Source: Clostridia bacterium | Lineage (GTDB): Bacteria > Bacillota > Clostridia > TANB77 > UBA1234 | Assembly (NCBI GenBank): GCA_900753135.1 | Contig: CAADXZ010000001.1 | Span: forward strand, 1 to 19,387 | Direction: 5' to 3' | DNA length: 19,387 bases | Part shown: piece after piece, positions 14,909 through 19,387 of the stretch | How the letters are laid out: each line of letters starts with the position of its first letter | How positions within the stretch are numbered: position 1 is the stretch's first letter | Notes under the pieces: model-generated | Databases searched by the model: none | Told to the model about the DNA's origin: nothing | What the model saw: the letters and a program-made list of their open reading frames with translations, nothing else | Made by a program: the position numbers and the translations under genes

Positions 14909-15468
14909 TAGTGGCAACTAATAATAATGGAAAAATAAATGAGATAAAAGCAATATTTAGGGACTATGAAGTATTTAGTCTTTCAGATAAAAATATAAAA
15001 ATAGAAGTTAATGAAGACGGAAACACTTTTGAAGAAAATGCAGTAAAAAAAGCAAAAGAAGTATATGAGATTTCTAAAGAACCTGTTTTGGCTGATGACT
15101 CTGGAATTTGCATAGATATATTGAATGGTTGGCCAGGAGTATATACACATAGGTTCATTGGAGAGAATGTGAGTGATGCAGAAAGAAATCAAGCAATCAT
15201 AGAAAAAATGAAAAATTATTCTAAACGAGAAAGAAATGCAAGTGTAGTCTGTGAAATTGCTTATTATGATGGAGAAAATTTAATGGTTGAAAGAGGTGAA
15301 ATAAAAGGGAAAATTTCTGAATCGAGAAGAGGAAAAAATGGCTTTGGATTTGATGAAATATTTGAACTTAATGACGGAAGAACATTGGCTGAATTATCTC
15401 CCGAAGAAAAAAATTGCATTAGTGCACGAAAAATAGCTTTGGAAAAATTAAGAGAAAGGCTAAGATAA
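14905..15468 (+). CDS. rdgB: XTP/dITP diphosphatase (RdgB/HAM1 family)
   Basis: RdgB hydrolyses dITP, dXTP and their ribonucleotide forms to monophosphate plus pyrophosphate, keeping deaminated purines out of nucleic acid. The 187-residue protein shows the family motifs in order: VATNNNGKINEIK at 3-15, the EDGNTFEENAVKKA helix, ADDSGICID with Asp64/Asp65, NGWPGVYTHRF, GFGFDEIF at 146-153 and TLAEL at 160-164. The late SHR motif reads SAR (from 173), a substitution of a residue that usually contacts the base. The start overlaps the preceding HAM1-like gene as ATGA at 14905-14908. A 70-nt gap follows before the deacetylase. Confidence 0.9.
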   Translation: MIVATNNNGKINEIKAIFRDYEVFSLSDKNIKIEVNEDGNTFEENAVKKAKEVYEISKEPVLADDSGICIDILNGWPGVYTHRFIGENVSDAERNQAIIEKMKNYSKRERNASVVCEIAYYDGENLMVERGEIKGKISESRRGKNGFGFDEIFELNDGRTLAELSPEEKNCISARKIALEKLRERLR

Positions 15469-15538
15469 TAATCAAACATAAAATTATTGATATACTAGAT
15501 TTTGTTCTTAAACTTGATTAATACTCATAAAATGTATT

Positions 15539-16273
15539 ATGAAAAGAGTTAGAATATTTTTAGTTTTAATGTTAATAATTTTATGTTTTTTTATTGCTAA
15601 AAGTAGTGATTTAAATACCAATGTTATGCCTGTATCGGCTATAACCATAAATACGTATAACTCAGATAGAAAAATAGCATATTTAACATTTGATGATGGT
15701 CCTTCAAAGCGTGTAACACCTGAAATATTAGATATTCTTGAAGAATATAATATTAAAGCATCATTTTTTGTTATTGGTAGTAAGGCAAAAGAAAATCCAG
15801 AAATTCTAAAAAGAGAGTACGAAGAAGGTCATTTTATAGGAAATCATACCTACACACATAATAATGGGAAAATATATAGATCAAAAGAAACATTTTTGGA
15901 AGAATTAGAAGAAACGGATAAAACAATAGAGGAAATATTGGAAATAGAAAATTTTAAATGTAAAATCTTTAGATTTCCTAACGGTTCTGTTTCTAAAGCT
16001 TATGCATATGAGAAGAAGCTTTGCTTTGGCTATTTAGAGGAAATAGGCTATAAATATGTGGATTGGAATGCATTAAATAATGATTCTATTAGAAAATATA
16101 GTAATGAACAACTGTTAAAGAATTTAAAAGATACAGTAAAAGGTAAGAAAATTGTTATAGTATTGATGCATGATTCTGGTGACGTTAACAAAACCTATGA
16201 TGTTTTAGAAGATTCAATAAAGTTTTTAATTGATGAAGGCTTTGAATTTCATACATTATACGATTTTATTTAA
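15539..16273 (+). CDS. Membrane-anchored polysaccharide deacetylase (CE4, NodB domain)
   Basis: The 244-residue protein begins with a short positively charged stretch and one hydrophobic segment (about 5-21), a signal anchor that places the catalytic part outside. NodB motifs are visible: TFDDGP at 50-55 (base Asp52, metal ligand Asp53), the metal-binding H103-x3-H107 in GNHTYTH, RFPNGS at 145-150 in place of the common RPPYG, DWN at 175-177 and the motif-5 His211 in VLMHDSG. All catalytic ligands are present, so an active N- or O-deacetylase of peptidoglycan or another cell-wall glycan is likely. No convincing Shine-Dalgarno precedes the ATG at 15539; an out-of-frame ATG lies at 15532. Whether it is transcribed with rdgB is unclear. 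Confidence 0.88.
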   Translation: MKRVRIFLVLMLIILCFFIAKSSDLNTNVMPVSAITINTYNSDRKIAYLTFDDGPSKRVTPEILDILEEYNIKASFFVIGSKAKENPEILKREYEEGHFIGNHTYTHNNGKIYRSKETFLEELEETDKTIEEILEIENFKCKIFRFPNGSVSKAYAYEKKLCFGYLEEIGYKYVDWNALNNDSIRKYSNEQLLKNLKDTVKGKKIVIVLMHDSGDVNKTYDVLEDSIKFLIDEGFEFHTLYDFI

Positions 16274-16326
16274 CGAGTTATGAATATTATTTATGTAAAA
16301 TTATTAAGCAAATATTCAGATTTTTA

Positions 16327-16354
16327 TTGCATAATAATATTTTTATGGTAAAAT
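16327..16354 (+). promoter_or_regulatory. Promoter of the phosphoesterase-kinase unit
   Basis: TTGCAT at 16327-16332, a 16-nt spacer and TAAAAT at 16349-16354, preceded by TGG (extended -10). The start codon is 63 nt downstream of the -10. The 143-nt gap after the deacetylase shows no strong terminator. Confidence 0.65.
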
Positions 16355-16416
16355 CAAGGAAAAGAATTGAATTACATAATTACGACCTACCAATAATTTG
16401 GAAGGGAGGTATATAA

Positions 16417-17250
16417 ATGAAAGTTGCAGTCCTTTCGGATATTCATGGCAATCTTGAAGCATTGAAGGCCACCTTAAATGATATAAAAAAAAGAAATGTA
16501 GATAAAGTTATATGTCTTGGTGATATTATTGCCCGTGGACATCATCCACGGCAATGTATAAATATTGTAAGAGCGGAATGTGATGTTGTTCTTAGAGGAA
16601 ATTGTGATAGATTTTTTTCTAGTACTTTTGATAGTTTTTCTTCTGAAATTCAAGAAAAAAGAATCCGTTGGATTCAATCAATGCTATCGAAAGAAGACGT
16701 GAAATATCTATCCTCTCTACCTTTTTCTTATGAGTTTTATATGAGTGGCAGTTTGGTAAGGCTATTTCATGCAACTCCTGAAAAAGATGATGAAACTGTT
16801 ATAAATCAAGATAGTTTTCAAACAAAATATAGAATGTTTCTCCCAAGTAAGAATACCGTGTCTGATAAAATAGCAGACGTTGTATTATATGGACATATCC
16901 ACTATCCATATTTTGATAGCAGCCTTTATAACAAAACATTAATAAACGTGGGGAGTGTTGGCAATGCATGTGTGAGTATAAGAAATGATAAGAAAGATAG
17001 TTGCGTTCTTGAAACCACAAGGGCAACATATTTTATTCTGAATGGAGAGTGGATGAGTCGTGAATATAAAGAAGACATTTCTTACACCTTTGTTAAAATA
17101 ACTTACGATATTGAGAAGGAGCTTGAAGATGTAGAGTTAAATGGCGAGCCGCAAATGTATGGAAAAGAAATAAGAGAAGGCCAGTTTCGTAACATGAAGA
17201 AAATCATGGAGAACTATAAGCGACTTGGCGTGGACATTGAAAGCATATGA
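16417..17250 (+). CDS. Calcineurin-type metallophosphoesterase (YfcE-like)
   Basis: The 277-residue protein is a dinuclear-metal phosphoesterase. Ligand motifs appear in order: DIHGN (Asp8, His10), GDII (Asp36), GNCD at 61-64 (Asn62), a histidine at 118 in RLFHAT and GHIH at 159-162. It is longer than simple YfcE phosphodiesterases (about 180 residues) through a C-terminal extension of some 70 residues (IEKELEDVELNGEPQMYGKE region) with no motif I recognise. The substrate could be a phosphodiester, phosphomonoester or phosphoprotein. A strong GGGAGG site precedes the ATG. The kinase downstream starts 20 nt after its stop, so the two form a unit, suggesting opposed or sequential phosphate chemistry on one substrate. 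Confidence 0.88.
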   Translation: MKVAVLSDIHGNLEALKATLNDIKKRNVDKVICLGDIIARGHHPRQCINIVRAECDVVLRGNCDRFFSSTFDSFSSEIQEKRIRWIQSMLSKEDVKYLSSLPFSYEFYMSGSLVRLFHATPEKDDETVINQDSFQTKYRMFLPSKNTVSDKIADVVLYGHIHYPYFDSSLYNKTLINVGSVGNACVSIRNDKKDSCVLETTRATYFILNGEWMSREYKEDISYTFVKITYDIEKELEDVELNGEPQMYGKEIREGQFRNMKKIMENYKRLGVDIESI

Positions 17251-17270
17251 CTGAAAGGAGAATAAAAAAG

Positions 17271-18413
17271 ATGTACGAATTATCGTTCAGAGAAACCCAG
17301 GAGATTGGTGCAATCGCTAAGAAATTTAACATCGTTGAAGGAAAGATTGAATGGATTCTCCCTATTGATAGTGGTAGAATTAATTATACTTATAAGATTG
17401 TTGTGAATACTGGAAATGATACTGTGTCGTATTTACTTCAAAGAATTAATCATAATGTTTTCAAATCTCCTGAAGAAGTAATGGATAATGCAATCTTAGT
17501 TACTAATCATATTAGGCAAAAGGGAAGAAATACAATTAAATTTATTGAAGTAAAACCCGGATATAGTGCCCATGAATATTTATATATTGATGATGAAAAT
17601 AGTGAGAAGCATTATTGGCGACTTAGCGAATTTATACATTCAGAAGTTTTCCAAAGCATTACAAAGAAAGAAGATATGTATGTACTTGGAAATGTAATTT
17701 GCGACTTTTCTAAGATGTTGGATGATTTTGATGCTAGAACTTTAAAGGAAACTATTCCTCAATTTCATAACACTAGAAAAAGGTTTGAAAATCTTCTTGT
17801 ATCTGTTGCTAATAATTTACTTTCAAATAAAGATGAGCACCGTGCTACAAATCCACTCGCCAAAGATGCAATTGAATTTGTTATTGCGAGAAGAGAGAAA
17901 CTTTCTGAAATTGTTATTGCACTTGAAAATGGAACCATTCCATTTAGAGTTACGCACAACGATCCAAAATTGAATAACATTTTGTTCGACAGAAAGACGA
18001 ACAAACCTATTTGTTTGATTGATTTGGATACTGTTATGCCTGGTTCTATATTGTATGATATTGGTGATGCAATTCGCTCAGGTGCCAATACTATTTCAGA
18101 GGAATCTAAAGATTATTCATCTGCAACTTTGGATATGGAGCTTTATTATGAATTTGTTAAAGGATGTTTAGATGCTGATATTCTTACTGAGGCAGAGGTA
18201 AAGTTAATACCGCTTTCGGTATGGACACTTACTTTGGAATTGGGTATGAGATTCTTGATGGACTATATTGATGGAAATATTTATTTCCCTGTAGAATATG
18301 AAGAACAAAATCTTATTAGAGCCTGGATTCAGTTTTCTCTTGTAAAAGACATTGAAAGACAGTTTGATGATATGAAACAGTTTATTGAAAAGTATCAAAG
18401 AGATAGAAGTTAA
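17271..18413 (+). CDS. APH/choline-kinase-fold phosphotransferase (NahK-like)
   Basis: The 380-residue protein has the aminoglycoside phosphotransferase fold. The nucleotide-binding lobe includes INYTYKIVV and SYLLQRINHNVFKSPEEVMDN, the latter strikingly like N-acetylhexosamine 1-kinases. The catalytic loop reads THNDPKLNN with Asp231 as base, and the metal-binding segment reads CLIDLDTVMPGS with Asp251/Asp253, followed by the YDIGDAIR helix typical of the family. A sugar or amino-alcohol is therefore a likelier substrate than an antibiotic. The ATG at 17271 is chosen because AAAGGAG at 17254-17260 precedes it; the ATG at 17247 that overlaps the phosphoesterase stop would put that site inside the gene. 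A bidirectional terminator follows. Confidence 0.85.
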   Translation: MYELSFRETQEIGAIAKKFNIVEGKIEWILPIDSGRINYTYKIVVNTGNDTVSYLLQRINHNVFKSPEEVMDNAILVTNHIRQKGRNTIKFIEVKPGYSAHEYLYIDDENSEKHYWRLSEFIHSEVFQSITKKEDMYVLGNVICDFSKMLDDFDARTLKETIPQFHNTRKRFENLLVSVANNLLSNKDEHRATNPLAKDAIEFVIARREKLSEIVIALENGTIPFRVTHNDPKLNNILFDRKTNKPICLIDLDTVMPGSILYDIGDAIRSGANTISEESKDYSSATLDMELYYEFVKGCLDADILTEAEVKLIPLSVWTLTLELGMRFLMDYIDGNIYFPVEYEEQNLIRAWIQFSLVKDIERQFDDMKQFIEKYQRDRS

Positions 18414-18419
18414 TAAAAG

Positions 18420-18456
18420 CAAGTGGTAAGGAATTATTTCCCTACCACTTGTTTTT
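18420..18456. terminator. Bidirectional terminator between convergent operons
   Basis: CAAGTGGTA at 18420-18428 pairs with TACCACTTG at 18443-18451, with further pairs inside after one mismatch. Five T follow at 18452-18456 on the + strand, and the - strand continues into CTTTTATT. It separates the kinase gene and the Cys-rich gene, which converge here. Confidence 0.88.
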
Positions 18457-18457
18457 A

Positions 18458-18784
18458 CTATTTTTCACAGTCTTCAGGTTTGAATTCGCAATCTACGAAC
18501 ATTTTATCAACAATAGTTTTAGCATCAAATTCAATAGGAAATTCAACTTTCATTTTTTGAATTATTGTAAATTTGCACGAACCATCACAAACACCTTTAC
18601 AACAATTATCATGATTTTTCATAGAGATGATTGGATTTCCACAGCATTCAGTTTTAATTTTACCAACGTTAATAGATGGTGTTGTAGTAACAGGAATACA
18701 AACTGTTAAAAACTTTTCTATTTGTGCTTTACATTTGTTGAAATCTGGGAAGTCATTTCCGCACGCTTTCTCATCATCAAACAT
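18458..18784 (-). CDS. Cysteine-rich protein of unknown function, spore-associated by context
   Basis: The 108-residue protein has 11 cysteines (8, 18, 29, 47, 48, 61, 62, 66, 70, 99, 106), about a tenth of its length, with CC pairs at 47-48 and 61-62 and a CxxxCxxxC pattern at 62-70. After the Cys cluster comes a beta-rich stretch (KFTIIQKMKVEFPIEFDAK) without cysteines, and a short acidic Cys-containing tail. There is no signal peptide or membrane segment. I cannot place it in a named family with confidence. Its position downstream of two coat-F-type genes and its Cys content fit a disulfide-crosslinked spore-coat or exosporium component; metal binding is another option. The ATG follows AAAGGATG. 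A CATACTATA lies upstream. Confidence 0.7.
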   Translation of the reverse strand: MFDDEKACGNDFPDFNKCKAQIEKFLTVCIPVTTTPSINVGKIKTECCGNPIISMKNHDNCCKGVCDGSCKFTIIQKMKVEFPIEFDAKTIVDKMFVDCEFKPEDCEK

Positions 18785-18868
18785 TTAATTCACATCCTTT
18801 ATAGTTTTTTAGAAAATTTCTTTTCTATATTAGAATATGAATTAAACTAGCCGAGTGTGAATTTTTTA

Positions 18869-18877
18869 TATAGTATG
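18869..18877 (-). promoter_or_regulatory. CATACTATA, a possible sporulation-sigma -10
   Basis: On the - strand the gap before the Cys-rich gene contains CATACTATA, which fits the CATAnnnTA -10 of sigma-K and resembles the sigma-E and sigma-G -10 forms. No convincing -35 partner at the right spacing is visible, so this is a weak candidate. The 110-nt gap holds no other signal I can support. Confidence 0.3.
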
Positions 18878-18894
18878 AAAGTAATCTTGACTTT

Positions 18895-19140
18895 TTATTG
18901 TGCACTAAATTTTTGTTTAGCACAATCAATTTTGTTTTGCTCTACTGGTGCTTCATTATACCAACCTTTTTCTGACATAAGATTGTAAATCTTATTTTGA
19001 ATATCTAAACTTTTATTTAGAGCATTTTGAAAAGCAGTATGAACCTCGGCAGTTGGAGATTCTATCATTCCGTGCATATATAAATCGCAAACTCCTTTTA
19101 CTACCAAAAGCTCTTTTTCCATTAATTCTTTATCGCCCAT
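18895..19140 (-). CDS. Spore coat protein, CotF-like
   Basis: The 81-residue protein matches the Coat F domain: the start KELMEKELLVVKGVCDLYMHGMIES, the helix AFQNALNKSLDIQNKIYNLMSEKGWY with the very typical family ending MxxKGWY, followed by a short tail with one cysteine. The family consists of four-helix-bundle (ferritin-like) coat proteins of endospores. AAGGAGGT precedes the ATG. It starts 10 nt after the stop of the 57-residue gene upstream and the two are surely one transcript. This gene is the main evidence that the organism forms endospores. Confidence 0.85.
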   Translation of the reverse strand: MGDKELMEKELLVVKGVCDLYMHGMIESPTAEVHTAFQNALNKSLDIQNKIYNLMSEKGWYNEAPVEQNKIDCAKQKFSAQ

Positions 19141-19150
19141 TGTTACCTCC

Positions 19151-19324
19151 TTATAATAAATTAAAAAAACTATTATACAGTTCTGTATGTGTTTGTTCTA
19201 ACTCTTTTAGGTAATTTGAAAGAGTTGGATCTGCCAATTGATTTGATGTTATTTTACTAGAAGATTGCATAAACTTTTCATGTCCTAATGCATCTTCTAT
19301 ATATAAAAGTTCTTTATTTGTCAT
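19151..19324 (-). CDS. Small coat-F-related protein
   Basis: This 57-residue protein (TNKELLYIEDALGHEKFMQS start, LKELEQTHTELYNSFFNLL end) is made of two amphipathic helices and resembles half of a coat-F or related ferritin-like spore protein. Small partners of this kind commonly precede a CotF gene in Clostridia, and the pair may assemble as a complex. The ATG at 19324 is chosen because AGGTGG lies just before it; an in-frame GTG at 19336 falls inside that site. Upstream (19325-19387) the sequence is AT-rich with a GAATATT resembling a sigma-E -35 but no clear -10. Confidence 0.75.
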   Translation of the reverse strand: MTNKELLYIEDALGHEKFMQSSSKITSNQLADPTLSNYLKELEQTHTELYNSFFNLL

Positions 19325-19387
19325 ATATATCACCACCTAGAAAATATATTTTCCAGATTTAATATAAATATTCTAAAAGAAAAAAAT

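Noticed and set aside
16534..16552. CCGTGGA/TCCACGG inverted repeat inside the phosphoesterase gene
   Set aside because: It is within codons for the GHHPR segment and is probably coincidental; no regulatory role can be argued.
18449..18709. Plus-strand open frame opposite the Cys-rich gene
   Set aside because: It is Phe/Asn-rich, starts inside the terminator and has no ribosome binding site; the minus-strand frame has a good one.
1..19387. CRISPR array, tRNA or rRNA gene, prophage or insertion sequence
   Set aside because: No regularly spaced repeats, no tRNA- or rRNA-like sequence and no transposase or integrase motifs were seen on either strand.

Overview
The window is AT-rich, densely coded DNA that fits a low-GC, endospore-forming Bacillota, most likely a member of the Clostridia. 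The evidence is the rimP-nusA-rnpM-ylxQ-infB-rbfA-nrnA-truB gene order, AGGAGG-type ribosome binding sites, sigma-A-like promoters, and coat-F-type spore genes at the right end. The species cannot be named from the sequence alone.

Region 1 (1-7813, all +) is the classic translation and transcription-factor operon: rimP, nusA, rnpM (ylxR), ylxQ, infB, rbfA, nrnA, truB. Its products mature the 30S subunit, bind RNA polymerase, initiate translation, degrade nano-RNA and modify tRNA. Two non-coding structures interrupt it: a 94-nt two-part hairpin between infB and rbfA, and a 13-bp palindrome between nrnA and truB. The usual next genes, ribF and rpsO, are absent after truB.

Region 2 (7814-10487, +) holds an rRNA uracil methyltransferase (rlmD-like), then a TraX-family membrane protein with a near-consensus promoter and a strong terminator, then a 42-codon remnant of a cupin gene.

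Region 3 (10488-14161, -) is an envelope-looking block. An SPFH protein with two C-terminal zinc ribbons is followed 18 nt later by a secreted/membrane Tim44-like zinc-ribbon protein with SDWSS pentapeptide repeats and an 11-isoleucine membrane segment. The pair has its own promoter with two identical palindromic boxes. Upstream lies a GT4 glycosyltransferase, divergent from region 4; the two opposing promoters overlap at their -35 elements.

Region 4 (14228-18413, +) contains two translationally coupled HAM1-fold genes (a divergent paralogue, then a near-canonical RdgB), a membrane-anchored polysaccharide deacetylase, and a two-gene unit of a calcineurin-type phosphoesterase plus an APH/NahK-like small-molecule kinase.

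Region 5 (18420-19387, -) is sporulation-related: two small coat proteins and an 11-cysteine protein of unknown function, convergent with region 4 across a shared terminator.

The points most worth following up are the SPFH/Tim44 zinc-ribbon pair with its palindromic operators, the structured infB-rbfA intergenic RNA, the HAM1 tandem, the kinase/phosphoesterase pair and the Cys-rich spore-locus protein. I do not see a CRISPR array, rRNA, tRNA, insertion sequence or phage gene here.
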